DNA of 64,000 nucleotides from 01-FULL-43-15b sp964472675 (GTDB lineage: Bacteria > Patescibacteriota > Microgenomatia > UBA8517 > UBA10165). A program made the position numbers and the translations under genes. Each line of letters opens with the position of its first letter. Position 1 is the first letter of the stretch. Below, piece after piece: positions 15,095-24,290 of the stretch. The stretch covers positions 1 to 64,000 of the forward strand of contig CAYYLO010000006.1 of NCBI GenBank assembly GCA_964472675.1. The letters run 5' to 3'. The notes below the pieces were generated by a model that made no database searches, was not told the origin of the DNA, and saw only the letters and a program-made list of their open reading frames with translations.

Positions 15095-16120
15095 ATGGAA
15101 CAACAATTACACAATATAAAAAACCAGGCTTTGGCCCAAATTATGAGTGCCGGCAAAGAAGAGTTGGAAAATGTCCGCGTAGCCTACTTGGGGCGCAAAG
15201 GCTTCTTAAACCGTGCCATTGAAAATCTACGCAATCTCTCGAGCAGCGAGAAAGCCGTCACAGGACGTTTGGTTAACGATGTTAAAAATGCAATCGAAGA
15301 AGCCTTAAGAACCCGCCAGCAGGAACTTCACCTTGTGTCCAAAAAAGAATGGTTTGATCCAACGGTCCCGGCCATTATGCCCCAAACCGGTCATCTTCAT
15401 CTTGTTACTCAAGCCATTGACGAAATTGCAAGTATTTTTGAAAAAATAGGTTTTGTGCGCGTCCGATATCCGGAAGTGGAATGGGACTGGTTTGCCTTTG
15501 AATCTTTAAACATGCCCAAAGAGCACCCCGCGCGGGACGAGTGGGAAACGTTTTTCGTCGATGCTCCATCAAATCCAAAATACGGCAATGTAGTTTTAAC
15601 GCCGCACACTTCTTCCGGGCAGGTTCGTGAAATGGAAAGGGTCAAAACCCCGCCCATCCGCATGATTAATATTGCCAAATGCTATCGCAGGCAGTCTGAC
15701 AACACCCACGTTCCAATGTTTCACCAATTTGAAGGACTGGTTATTAATGAGGGGATAAATATTACACACCTTAAAGGAACGATTGATTATTTTGCCAAGC
15801 AATTTTACGGCCCAACTGCAGTGTCTAGAATAAGACCATTCCATTTTATGTTTACCGAGCCTTCTTTTGAGGTAGACTTTTCCTGCGTACATTGCGGGGG
15901 GAAGGGCTGTCGTTTCTGCAAAAGCGGCTGGCATGAGGTAGGAGGAGCCGGAATGGTTCACCCCAATGTTTTAAAAGCCGGCGGGATTGACCCTAAAAAA
16001 TATACTGGATTTGCTTTCGGTTGGGGAGTGGAGAGGGCACAATTATTAAAACCTGGAATTGAGCTTGATGACCTGAGAACTTTATATTCAACAGACTTAA
16101 GGTACCTAAAACAATTTTAA
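15095..16120 (+). CDS. pheS: Phenylalanyl-tRNA synthetase alpha subunit
   Basis: A 341-residue class II synthetase subunit with the catalytic core of the alpha2-beta2 enzyme. The ATG at 15095 follows AGAAACACA. The N-terminal coiled coil (VRVAYLGRKGFLNRAIENL) is normal. Motif 2 region VMLTPHTSSGQVREME-like (here VVLTPHTSSGQVREM), CYRRQSDNTHVPMFHQFEGL, and motif 3 GFAFGWGVERAQLL are intact. A CVHCGGKGCRFCKSG cluster near residue 270 looks like a zinc-binding insert, which some PheS proteins have. pheT follows after about 130 bases of AT-rich repeat. Confidence 0.95.
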   Translation: MEQQLHNIKNQALAQIMSAGKEELENVRVAYLGRKGFLNRAIENLRNLSSSEKAVTGRLVNDVKNAIEEALRTRQQELHLVSKKEWFDPTVPAIMPQTGHLHLVTQAIDEIASIFEKIGFVRVRYPEVEWDWFAFESLNMPKEHPARDEWETFFVDAPSNPKYGNVVLTPHTSSGQVREMERVKTPPIRMINIAKCYRRQSDNTHVPMFHQFEGLVINEGINITHLKGTIDYFAKQFYGPTAVSRIRPFHFMFTEPSFEVDFSCVHCGGKGCRFCKSGWHEVGGAGMVHPNVLKAGGIDPKKYTGFAFGWGVERAQLLKPGIELDDLRTLYSTDLRYLKQF

Positions 16121-16250
16121 ATTTTCAATTTTTCAGTTTACATTGAATTTTCAATGAATCAATGATGCTGAAGTGTGCTGCCATAGCGTTTGCAAATTGA
16201 AGAATTAGTTAATTGATTGAAAATTGCAAAATTGAGAATTGAAAATTTTT
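16121..16250. repeat. AT-rich low-complexity repeat (ATTTTCAATT type)
   Basis: Built from degenerate AATTTTCAATTTTC / GAAAATTGAAAATT units with inverted halves. Very similar tracts lie at 37960-38055, 51296-51383 and 53400-53484, each directly upstream of a gene, so this is a second dispersed repeat class in the genome. Confidence 0.65.
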
Positions 16251-18197
16251 ATGGATATTCTAATACCTGACAATTGGCTAAGAAGTTACTTGAACACCGA
16301 AGCAAAGCCGGAAGACTTGCAAAAGTATCTTTCGCTTTGCGGGCCTTCTGTGGAGCGAATTCGAAGCGGTAAAGCCGGACCGGTTTATGCTATCGAGGTA
16401 ACAACAAACCGCGTGGATTCTGCCTCCGTTTACGGGATTGCCCGCGAGGCAGCAGCTATCTTGCCGCGGTTTAAAATTGCAGCAGAGCTTCAGCCCGTTC
16501 AAACTAACGCCAAACAGAAACTAGCCAAAAAGGTTCCCTATCTTGATGCAACTGTTGACTCAAACCTTTGCAAACGCTTTACCTGTATTTTGGTTAAGAA
16601 TGTCAAAATTGCACCGAGCCTCAAATGGATGCATGAACGTTTAGAAGATGCCGGTCTGAGGCCAATCAATAACGTAGTTGATATTACCAATTATTTAATG
16701 CACGAGTTAGGCCAGCCGCTACACACATTTGACTACGGTAAAATCAAAGGCGCCAAAATGATTTTGCGCGCGTCCAAAAAAGGCGAAACCGTAAAAACGT
16801 TGGACGGAAAAAGCCATTCGCTCCCTGGCGGAGATATTGTTATTGAGGATGGAAGCGGAAAACTAATTGATCTTGCTGGAATCATGGGAGGCGATGCATC
16901 GGCAATTGATGAAAATACACAAAACGTTCTGCTTTTCGTGCAACATTTCAATCCACTTGCCATTCGGCGCACTTCAATGAAACTGGCCCACAGAACAGAG
17001 GCCGCAGCCCTTTTTGAAAAAGATTTAGATCCGGAAAACGTTACACCTACGATAAGACGTGGAATTGATCTTTTAGTGGAACTGGCTGGCGGCGAACCTG
17101 AGGAAAAAATACTGGATATTTATCCCAAACCCTACAAAAACAGGAAAGTTGCTGTGTCTGTAGACTTTATCAACGATCGCCTCGGCATTAAAATCTCACT
17201 CAAAGAAGTAGTCACCATATTAAACTCACTGGGCTTCATCTGTCATTCTGGGGAGCGCCAGCGACACCAGAATCAAACAGATCCTGGTCAAGCCAGGATG
17301 ACAAAGCAAACAAGCCAGGATGACAGTGTAATCGTGGAAGTGCCTTCTTGCCGTGCCAATGACGTTTCCATCCCTGAAGACATTGTTGAAGAAGTTGCGC
17401 GCATTTACGGGTACCACAATTTGCCAAGCCAAATAATGGCCGGAGCTTTACCTCAACCATTACCTCAATCACCCTTCGAGTTTGAACAAAAAGCAAAACA
17501 AACTTTGCGCGCGTTAGGGGGAATAGAAGTTTATACGCTTTCGCTTGTCTCAAAAGATGAAACGCCAGCCAATTCTCTACGCCTTAAAAATCCCTTGGGG
17601 GCTGATTCTGAATATCTGCGCCAGTCTTTGGTGCCTTCACTGGTGCATGTTGTGAGCGAAAACAGTAGAGAAAAAGAACCATATCACATTTTCGAAATGG
17701 CCAATGTTTACCCTCCCAAAAAAGGTGACCTTCCGGAAGAAAAGATGATGCTTGTGGGCATGTTCTCACCAGATTTTCCGTACAGAAAAGCCAAGGGGAT
17801 AGTTGAAGCATTGCTTGGCGAGTTGAGAATAAACGCAAAACCCGAATTAAAACACCTTGAAGAGCAAAAACTTTGGTATTACGAATACGAAATAAGCGCT
17901 TTGCAAAAAGAAGCTGCTATTGCGCCTTCTTATCAGCCAATTCCAAAGTACCCAAGCCAGATTGAGGATGTAACGGTAATTTTGCCAAACGGTACCTATT
18001 TGGGAGATGTCATTGGCAAGATCCAGAAAGTGGACGCACAGGTAAAATCTGTGGATTTGGTAGATACTTATCAGGGAACGCAAACTTTGCGTATTGAATA
18101 TCAAAATCCTGAAAAAACTTTGACAGACAGGGAAGTTGCCATTTTGCGAAATAAAGTAGTCAAGCTCCTAACCTCTTTGGGTGCAGGCATCAAGTAA
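16251..18197 (+). CDS. pheT: Phenylalanyl-tRNA synthetase beta subunit, short form
   Basis: About 648 residues from ATG 16251. It starts directly in the B1-type domain (DILIPDNWLRSYL) and lacks the N-terminal OB-fold tRNA-binding domain of longer PheT proteins. The B3/B4 editing domain has VKTLDGKSHSLPGGDIVI and LAGIMGGDASAID. B5 follows, then the catalytic-like core and a C-terminal FDX-ACB domain (SYQPIPKYPSQIEDVTVIL) that binds the tRNA anticodon. About 28 residues near 331-358 (CHSGERQ...SQDDS) come from a palindromic repeat inserted in B5; the frame is kept. Forms the alpha2-beta2 enzyme with PheS. Confidence 0.93.
   Translation: MDILIPDNWLRSYLNTEAKPEDLQKYLSLCGPSVERIRSGKAGPVYAIEVTTNRVDSASVYGIAREAAAILPRFKIAAELQPVQTNAKQKLAKKVPYLDATVDSNLCKRFTCILVKNVKIAPSLKWMHERLEDAGLRPINNVVDITNYLMHELGQPLHTFDYGKIKGAKMILRASKKGETVKTLDGKSHSLPGGDIVIEDGSGKLIDLAGIMGGDASAIDENTQNVLLFVQHFNPLAIRRTSMKLAHRTEAAALFEKDLDPENVTPTIRRGIDLLVELAGGEPEEKILDIYPKPYKNRKVAVSVDFINDRLGIKISLKEVVTILNSLGFICHSGERQRHQNQTDPGQARMTKQTSQDDSVIVEVPSCRANDVSIPEDIVEEVARIYGYHNLPSQIMAGALPQPLPQSPFEFEQKAKQTLRALGGIEVYTLSLVSKDETPANSLRLKNPLGADSEYLRQSLVPSLVHVVSENSREKEPYHIFEMANVYPPKKGDLPEEKMMLVGMFSPDFPYRKAKGIVEALLGELRINAKPELKHLEEQKLWYYEYEISALQKEAAIAPSYQPIPKYPSQIEDVTVILPNGTYLGDVIGKIQKVDAQVKSVDLVDTYQGTQTLRIEYQNPEKTLTDREVAILRNKVVKLLTSLGAGIK
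17242..17324. repeat. In-frame palindromic repeat inside pheT
   Basis: GTCATTCTGGGGAGC...CCAGGATGAC followed by a second GCCAGGATGAC end, about 83 bases. Internal pairs include TCTGG/CCAGA and CCTGG/CCAGG. It is translated within domain B5 without a stop codon. Confidence 0.8.
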
Positions 18198-18198
18198 C

Positions 18199-20757
18199 TT
18201 ACGGGGTGGGCGTCGCATTCCAAGGAGTATTTACTCCAATTGTTATTACTCGGTTTGATTGATGATTCTCTGAATCTATGGCTGTTGCAGTAAGCGTGTG
18301 AATTCCATTGGCGACATTTGGGATAGTGGTTCTCCAGGGTTTACTTGTTAGTAAAATCTTTTGCCCATTATCAACTTGGACTTCAATTTGGGTTATGTCG
18401 GAAGTAGAGTTTGCGTCAATCTTTACGTCAAGGCTATTTGCATTTACCTGACTTTTATCCTGCGGCATTACAAACTCAACATTAAGAGGGTTTGCCGATC
18501 CGCAATAATCCGCGGGCGGATTATAACGGGGGTCGTTTTGAGTAGAAAGCCATTCTAAAATACCTTTTTGCCATAAATTTTCTCCTCCTTGTTGGACTGT
18601 CGGATCTTCTTCTTTAAAAATAAAGTATTCTTTAGAGTCATAATCGTTGGCGGCAATTTGAGATGGAGTCGCAAGCCGCCCTTCACTTTTGCAAACTTTG
18701 AGCATTTTATGTACCTGGTCTTCTTCAGGTTCTGTTCCTTTGATAAAGTATTCTTTTCTTGAGGGAAATTCGTCATGAGACAAATACCCTGAAACTGCAT
18801 CCACATCAAGCTGAACTATATTCTCGGGAATTTTGAAACTTTCATCAGGCTTGCCAACTAAAGCCTCTCTTATAATGCTGTTCCAAATTGGTGTAGCGCC
18901 TGAGACCCCGGAGGCAACTTTTTTCATTTGCGAATTATCGTTATTGCCCACCCATGTCCCAACTACAACATGCGGAGTCCAGCCAATCGCCCAATTATCA
19001 CGCTGGTCGTTTGTTGTCCCGGTTTTGACAGCCACAGTTTTGCCCGGAATTTTCAAAAGCGAGTTGGGGCCAAAGACATCTGAGCGAGCACTGTTGTCTG
19101 ATAAAATATCAGAAATTATAAATGCTTGCGCCTCGGTCAAAACTTTAGTACCCGGACCTTCTTTGTGCTCCTCCAGCAACTTCCCCTTATTATCTTCGAC
19201 TTTTAAAATAGCTACAGAGTTATGTCTTGTCCCCCCGTTTGCAAATGAAGAATAAGCATTAGTCAAATCAAGAAGTCTAACCTCTCCGCCTCCCAAAGTT
19301 GCCGAAAGCCCAAACCGGGACATGTTTTCTTTTGTAGGCTCAAGCGTTGTTAAACCTAAATCGTAAGCGGTTGTAAGCATGTCTTTTATTCCGGTACGGG
19401 CAAGTACTTTAACCGCCGGAATATTCAAAGAGTTGGCAAGGGCGTATCTAAGCTGCACCGGGCCCCGATATTTTCCGTCATAATTAACCGGCTCATACGG
19501 CGGCTGATCCGTCCCCCCCGGGAAAGTAGTTTTTACATCCATCAGCATCATTGATGCTGTGTAACCCTTTTTCAAACCTGTGACGTAAGTAACAGGTTTA
19601 ATTGCCGAACCGGGTTGTCTTTTTGAAAGGGTAACATTGACCTGCCCATCATAATCTGAAGCGTTAAAATCTTTTGATCCAACCATAGCCAATATCTGTC
19701 CATTGTTCGGGTCGATAACAACTGCAGCTCCGTTTGTTATGTGAACACTCTCCACCTTTGCAATTTCTTCAGAAACTATCTGCTGGGCCTTTTGCTGTAA
19801 TTCCCAATCCAGTGTAGTTGTAACCCTTAAGCCACTTTGTAAAACATTTGTGCCGTACTGATCCTCCAAAAGACTTTGAACATAAAGTACAAAATGTGGA
19901 GCCTTAAGTGAGGCTGACTTGCCAACAAATTTGACATCGGGAAGTTGACTGGCAGCTTCTTCTTCTTGAGCTAGTGTTATATATTTATCCTCGCGCATTC
20001 TTTTCAAGACATATTTCGTGCGGGATATATATGCGTCCGGCTTTGAACTGTATGGAGAATAAACACTGGGACGCTGGGGAAGTCCTGCCAAAATAGCGCT
20101 TTCCAAAAGAGTAAGATCGCGGGCATTTTTGCCAAAATAAGTCTCGGATGCCGCCTGAACCCCAACAGCCGTACCGCCATAAGGCGCATTGTTAAGATAC
20201 ATTGTCAAAATTTCATCTTTTGAATATTTTCTTTCGATTTGAATTGAAAGGACGAATTCTTTAATTTTTCGGGGAAGTGTACGCTCAGAGGTTAAAAGGA
20301 CAACCTTAACCAGTTGTTGAGTAATAGTTGACCCTCCTTCAAGCCGTCTCTGAAACACAATACTATAAACAGCCCGCAACATACCAGTTGGGTCAAAACC
20401 GCCGTGCTTGTAGAAATTCTTATCCTCTGCGGCAACTAAAGCCTCCTTCAGGTATTTGGGCATTTCGGAAGACTCAACAGGTGTTCGCCTTTGGTTTGAA
20501 TATATATCGTACAAAAGCACACCGTTGCGGTCATAAATTTTTGTTGCCGATCCGCGGTCCTGCGAGAGTTTATCGGGTGAGGGGAGACCTATGGCCAAAA
20601 TTGGCACAATCACAAAAGCTCCCAAAAAAAGAGCCAGAACACCAAAGAAAGTTAAAAGGCTTAAACGGTACACAAAGTGAGTTCTACTTTTTCTGCGGCG
20701 ATGCGAAGAATAATCAGTTCTCCTGCGCTTTGCGTGGTAAGCAGACTTCCAGGACAT
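18199..20757 (-). CDS. Class A penicillin-binding protein (PBP1A type)
   Basis: An 852-residue bifunctional peptidoglycan synthase. A basic cytoplasmic N-terminus precedes a single membrane helix (about 30-55). The GT51 glycosyltransferase domain has AAEDKNFYKHGGFD and RRLEGGSTITQQLVK. The transpeptidase domain has SxxK in KRQPGSAIKPVTY, SxN in LANSLNIPA, and KTGTTNDQRDNW. A C-terminal Ig-like beta domain (about 765-850) follows; it is often seen in PBPs of this group. All catalytic residues are present. It polymerises and cross-links glycan at the outer face of the membrane. Convergent with pheT, one base apart. Confidence 0.95.
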   Translation of the reverse strand: MSWKSAYHAKRRRTDYSSHRRRKSRTHFVYRLSLLTFFGVLALFLGAFVIVPILAIGLPSPDKLSQDRGSATKIYDRNGVLLYDIYSNQRRTPVESSEMPKYLKEALVAAEDKNFYKHGGFDPTGMLRAVYSIVFQRRLEGGSTITQQLVKVVLLTSERTLPRKIKEFVLSIQIERKYSKDEILTMYLNNAPYGGTAVGVQAASETYFGKNARDLTLLESAILAGLPQRPSVYSPYSSKPDAYISRTKYVLKRMREDKYITLAQEEEAASQLPDVKFVGKSASLKAPHFVLYVQSLLEDQYGTNVLQSGLRVTTTLDWELQQKAQQIVSEEIAKVESVHITNGAAVVIDPNNGQILAMVGSKDFNASDYDGQVNVTLSKRQPGSAIKPVTYVTGLKKGYTASMMLMDVKTTFPGGTDQPPYEPVNYDGKYRGPVQLRYALANSLNIPAVKVLARTGIKDMLTTAYDLGLTTLEPTKENMSRFGLSATLGGGEVRLLDLTNAYSSFANGGTRHNSVAILKVEDNKGKLLEEHKEGPGTKVLTEAQAFIISDILSDNSARSDVFGPNSLLKIPGKTVAVKTGTTNDQRDNWAIGWTPHVVVGTWVGNNDNSQMKKVASGVSGATPIWNSIIREALVGKPDESFKIPENIVQLDVDAVSGYLSHDEFPSRKEYFIKGTEPEEDQVHKMLKVCKSEGRLATPSQIAANDYDSKEYFIFKEEDPTVQQGGENLWQKGILEWLSTQNDPRYNPPADYCGSANPLNVEFVMPQDKSQVNANSLDVKIDANSTSDITQIEVQVDNGQKILLTSKPWRTTIPNVANGIHTLTATAIDSENHQSNRVITIGVNTPWNATPTP

Positions 20758-20795
20758 TAGCTTGAGTATATCAAATCTAACACACGGGGAACAGG

Positions 20796-21086
20796 TTATG
20801 CGGAACCTGGAATGGTATGTCTGCCTCCTGGGTGAACACGTTCTAACTCTCTGACATGACTGCTAATTTCTTCATGTTCCTTACTTTCGTCATCTATATG
20901 CTTATCAAGAAAATCAGCAAGATCTTGGTTGATACCTTTTCTTTGTTGTTTAAACATCTCCATAGTTTCAGCCTTTTGTTGTTTAAACATCTCCGAAACC
21001 TTCGCTAAAACTCTTTCCTCTGATTTGGAAGTTTCTTCTACAAATAAACCTCGCAATGTTTTTAGGTCTTCGCTGGTAAATGCCAT
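20796..21086 (-). CDS. Small coiled-coil protein with MFKQQ repeats
   Basis: A 96-residue, highly charged, helical protein. The unit MFKQQ(K/R) occurs twice (about residues 33 and 44), within a heptad-like coiled coil, and the C-terminus is HPGGRHTIPGSA. It has no signal or membrane segment. A protein of similar design is encoded at 59223-59474. Such short coiled coils are frequent in candidate-phyla genomes next to unrelated genes; function is unknown. Confidence 0.6.
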   Translation of the reverse strand: MAFTSEDLKTLRGLFVEETSKSEERVLAKVSEMFKQQKAETMEMFKQQRKGINQDLADFLDKHIDDESKEHEEISSHVRELERVHPGGRHTIPGSA

Positions 21087-21229
21087 TGCTACAATCTATC
21101 ACCTATACGCCAGTTATACAATATTGCAAAACACATCCTTCTTGACAATTCTCCCATAGTAAGGTACACTTTCTTCAACAAATAAATAAAACAACGGAGT
21201 TGTCTTCAACTTCGTATAAAAGGCTGTGA

Positions 21230-21540
21230 AGCAGTGAAGTAGTTTTGTAAAAGTGACATAAGAGATTGAGCGGTCGCTGAAAGCTCAACGCATTTTACAA
21301 GACGAATTACCCTGCAGAGCTGATCAGACAAAATCTGAAACGGGTGCGCCCGTCAAAGCGCTAGAGTGTCACTGCAAAGCAAGCACTCGAAGAATGAGCC
21401 AAAAACTCACGCTTTGAGCACCCAAGCAGTATGCGGGTGTTTTTGTTTCAAGTGTGTTTTTGGAAAACAAGGTGGTAACGCCTAATTTTAAAAGGCCCTT
21501 GTGTGTCTACCAATTTTTGGTAGGCGCGCAAGGGCTTTTT
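21230..21540 (+). promoter_or_regulatory. T-box riboswitch, tyrosine type, in front of tRNA-Tyr
   Basis: Antiterminator: ACAAGG (21467-21472), 7-base bulge TGGTAAC, GCC pairing with GGC, CCTTGT (21497-21502). Terminator: GCCCTTGTGTGTCTACC (21495-21511) pairs over 17 bp with GGTAGGCGCGCAAGGGC (21519-21535), then TTTTT. They share GCCCTTGT and exclude each other. The bulge TGGT matches tRNAs ending ACCA, as the tRNA-Tyr here would after CCA addition. Upstream helices (TTTTGTAAAA.../...TTTTACAAGA with AAGAGA and GAAAG internal motifs) fit a Stem I, although the specifier codon was not fixed. Tyrosine is inferred from the tRNA-Tyr and tyrS downstream. Confidence 0.8.
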
Positions 21541-21548
21541 ATTGTCTT

Positions 21549-21633
21549 GTGTGGGTGCCGGAGAGGTCTAACGGGGCTGACTGTAAATCAGCTGATTGCA
21601 AAATCTTCGTAGGTTCGAATCCTACCCCGCACA
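21549..21633 (+). tRNA. tRNA-Tyr (anticodon GTA)
   Basis: Class II tRNA with a long variable arm, as expected for Tyr. Acceptor GTGTGGG/CCCGCAC (one T-G pair), anticodon stem GCTGA/TCAGC with loop CTGTAAA (anticodon GTA), T arm GTAGG-TTCGAAT-CCTAC, discriminator A, no encoded CCA. It begins only eight bases after the T-run of the T-box terminator, leaving no room for its own promoter, so it must be made by T-box read-through. Confidence 0.93.
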
Positions 21634-21689
21634 CTATGAAAAAAATAACAAAAACCGACATCGAACCTAATTATTTAGGAGGATTACCT

Positions 21690-23036
21690 ATGGAAAGAAG
21701 AACCAAATCGCCAAATCCAGCAGAACAACTCGTACTCGAAATAGTTCACAGATCGAGTGGTTTGGATATGGAAACAATTCCCCTTAGCCAAACCGACAAA
21801 ATTGTCCATACGGTTTTGGGCGTGTTACGAGAAGTTAACCACGCAGCACTCACACCCCATTTGCCCGAAATATCCATAGAACAAGCAGCCAGCAGAATAG
21901 CTTCATCCATGCTCGCACCGCTCAAACAAATAAGCACTAACAACTTTTTTGGGTCGCGTTGGAACGAAATCACAGCCCAGGCTGCCGGGGAACAGTGGAT
22001 GATAAACAGTACAGACTTACGCCGAATAATTGTTGACACTGGGTCAAGGGGGCAAAAAATACGTAAAGTTCAAGCAGATATCGCACGAGAGGCTGAATCT
22101 GCCATTAAAAGAAGTATTTTTACCCGAAGTTCTGAAGGCTTGTTGTTTGAGGCAGCAATAGAAGCATGGGCAACACAACAATCCGAAGAATTACGAAGAG
22201 AGCTAAAAACTCACGCTCCCGATCTATCCAAGAAAGAGACAGAAATTATCACCTGCGATGTACTCTCAGCGCTGGTTAGAATAATAGACTTTGCGCCCCG
22301 GCAAAGTATAAATTTAAGGAATCTTAGGGCAACACTTTTAAAAGGAAGGCTCGGAACCGTCATAAACGTAATCCACCTACACTGCTTACCTTTCATAAAT
22401 TCTCCTAAAGGTATAGTGGTTGCCAATAGCGCCCAAGATGTTGTCGTAGAAAACGCAGAAGGTAAAAAGCTTGTACTAAGCCAGGAAGACACCTTGGCAG
22501 GTGTTGCAAAATTTGCAGAAATACTTAGGGCAAGCAACATCTCTCACAACATCGTAATTTTCTTAGTAGACAATGACAAATTTGTAATGGCAGGGCAGGA
22601 ACAAACCATTCAAGAATTTACGTCATCTCTGGAAAAGCTGCTCGAATGCCATTCTATCAATAAGTCTGACTGGTCACTAATAAGAGCAAGCGATGTTGTA
22701 ACACCTTTAGAGTTTGAAGAAGAATGGGAACGAAAGAACCGCAGGGGAGATAGCTTAACAGAAAAAACCGTTGACGAAGAGTTTCAACGCCTGCAAAGCA
22801 GAACTCTCCCGCAGGATATGAAAACAAGACAATTTGCAAGAGAAATTGCTAAAAAATCCTTCTTGCTGCAAGTTTCTTTCGGTGCAACAGTGCCTATTCT
22901 TTTCGAACCAGCGATAGTCCTCCAAAAAACTAAAGCTCACCAACAGGCTACTAAAATGTTCGATCTTGGTGCTAAGCTTGTCGTGGCACAGGCGTTAGTG
23001 ATAGCTCACTGGAAAGATAGAAAAATGTTAGAATAA
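21690..23036 (+). CDS. Unknown 448-residue protein in the Tyr T-box operon
   Basis: The frame is open from before the tRNA, and an in-frame ATG lies at 21636, but TAGGAGG at 21676-21682 fixes the start at 21690. The protein is soluble, alpha/beta in appearance, without signal or membrane helices. Recognisable segments are NVIHLHCLPFINSPKGIVVAN, NIVIFLVDNDKFVMAGQEQ, FEEEWERKNRRGDSLTEKT and SFGATVPILFEPAIVLQ. No family was identified. It lies between tRNA-Tyr and tyrS, with tyrS starting eight bases after its stop, and shares their T-box. That placement suggests a role tied to tyrosine or tyrosyl-tRNA, which is inference only. Codon use looks like the host genome. Confidence 0.8.
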   Translation: MERRTKSPNPAEQLVLEIVHRSSGLDMETIPLSQTDKIVHTVLGVLREVNHAALTPHLPEISIEQAASRIASSMLAPLKQISTNNFFGSRWNEITAQAAGEQWMINSTDLRRIIVDTGSRGQKIRKVQADIAREAESAIKRSIFTRSSEGLLFEAAIEAWATQQSEELRRELKTHAPDLSKKETEIITCDVLSALVRIIDFAPRQSINLRNLRATLLKGRLGTVINVIHLHCLPFINSPKGIVVANSAQDVVVENAEGKKLVLSQEDTLAGVAKFAEILRASNISHNIVIFLVDNDKFVMAGQEQTIQEFTSSLEKLLECHSINKSDWSLIRASDVVTPLEFEEEWERKNRRGDSLTEKTVDEEFQRLQSRTLPQDMKTRQFAREIAKKSFLLQVSFGATVPILFEPAIVLQKTKAHQQATKMFDLGAKLVVAQALVIAHWKDRKMLE

Positions 23037-23044
23037 GAAAATTT

Positions 23045-24223
23045 ATGAGCAATAATAGTTTACTCACAAGACGCGTTGAAAAAGTTTTACCTACCGCAGT
23101 AAGTTTGGAAAAGTTGATGGGAGAGCGCAAAATCAAACTTTACCAGGGTTTTGACCCTACTGGTTCCAGACTTCATCTAGGCCATAGTGTTGGCATCCGC
23201 AAGTTAATGGAATTTGCTAACGCGGGGCATGACGTAACTTTCTTATTCGGAACAGGAACAGTTTTGGTCGGAGACCCATCTCAGCGAAACACAACCAGAA
23301 AATTAATCACCCAAAAAGAAATTGACGAAAATATTAAAGATTGGAAAAAGCAAGTTTCCCCGCTGGTGGATTGGAACAAAGTATCTATCAAACAAAACGG
23401 CGACTGGCTTATCCCTCTGGCCTTAAAAGATATTATCAACATCGCCTCCAATATTTCTGCGGTGCAACTTTTCAAAAGGGAGATGTTCCAACGAAGATTA
23501 GAAGCAGGAGATACAGTTTGGTACCACGAAACAATGTACCCCTTATTGCAAGGTTATGATTCAGTCGTTATGGATGTTGATTTGGAAGTTGGAGGAACCG
23601 ACCAGGAATTTAACATGCTTGTCGGGCGCGAGTTGATGCGTAAAATGAAAGACAAAGAAAAGTTTGTTTTGACTACCCCCATGATTCTGGGAACAGACGG
23701 AAATCAAATGAGCAAAAGTACGGGAAACTGTGTTTGGCTGGATGATACGAGTACTGACATGTTTGGAAAATTAATGAGCATCCCCGATAGGCAAATAGTC
23801 CCATATTTAACCAACGTTACCGATATTCCTATGGAGAAAGTTCACGAGACGGAAGAGGGGTTAAAAGATGGCTCTGTTCATCCAATGAAAGCAAAGAAAA
23901 TGCTGGCTTTGGAAGTTGTGCGCCAATTCCACGGAGAAGTAAAAGCAACAGACGCTCAAAAAGAATTTGAAGAAACATTTCAAAAAGGCGGGGCGCCGGA
24001 AGATACGGAAACATACAACGCAAAACGGCAAACTGTTAATTTGGTCGACGTCCTTGCGGAAACCAGAGTAGTGAAAAGCAAATCTGACGCTCGCCGCCTA
24101 CTTGAGCAAGGTGCATTAGAGTGGAACGGAGAAAAGGTTAAAGCTACAGAACTAGAAGTTGGCGATGGTGGGACACTACGGGTAGGAAAACACAGGTTTT
24201 TAAGGATAGAGCATAGTTCATAG
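23045..24223 (+). CDS. tyrS: Tyrosyl-tRNA synthetase
   Basis: A 392-residue class I synthetase. The HIGH-type motif is LHLGHSVG (about residues 41-48), the KMSKS-type motif is QMSKSTGN, and GGTDQEFNMLVGRELM shows the tyrosine-site region. The C-terminal S4-like domain (VKSKSDARRLLEQGALEWNG) binds tRNA. It is of the shorter bacterial TyrRS2-like length and intact. It closes the T-box, tRNA-Tyr, unknown gene, tyrS unit, so tRNA and enzyme should rise together when tyrosyl-tRNA is scarce. Confidence 0.95.
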   Translation: MSNNSLLTRRVEKVLPTAVSLEKLMGERKIKLYQGFDPTGSRLHLGHSVGIRKLMEFANAGHDVTFLFGTGTVLVGDPSQRNTTRKLITQKEIDENIKDWKKQVSPLVDWNKVSIKQNGDWLIPLALKDIINIASNISAVQLFKREMFQRRLEAGDTVWYHETMYPLLQGYDSVVMDVDLEVGGTDQEFNMLVGRELMRKMKDKEKFVLTTPMILGTDGNQMSKSTGNCVWLDDTSTDMFGKLMSIPDRQIVPYLTNVTDIPMEKVHETEEGLKDGSVHPMKAKKMLALEVVRQFHGEVKATDAQKEFEETFQKGGAPEDTETYNAKRQTVNLVDVLAETRVVKSKSDARRLLEQGALEWNGEKVKATELEVGDGGTLRVGKHRFLRIEHSS

Positions 24224-24290
24224 GGCAAAGTGCATAGCATACTAAGCTAATTTTCCTATGTACTATGACCTATGCACTATTAACTATTAC

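Noticed and set aside
21501..21689. Upstream extension of the unknown gene in the Tyr unit
   Set aside because: This part overlaps the T-box terminator and the tRNA; TAGGAGG before 21690 marks the true start.
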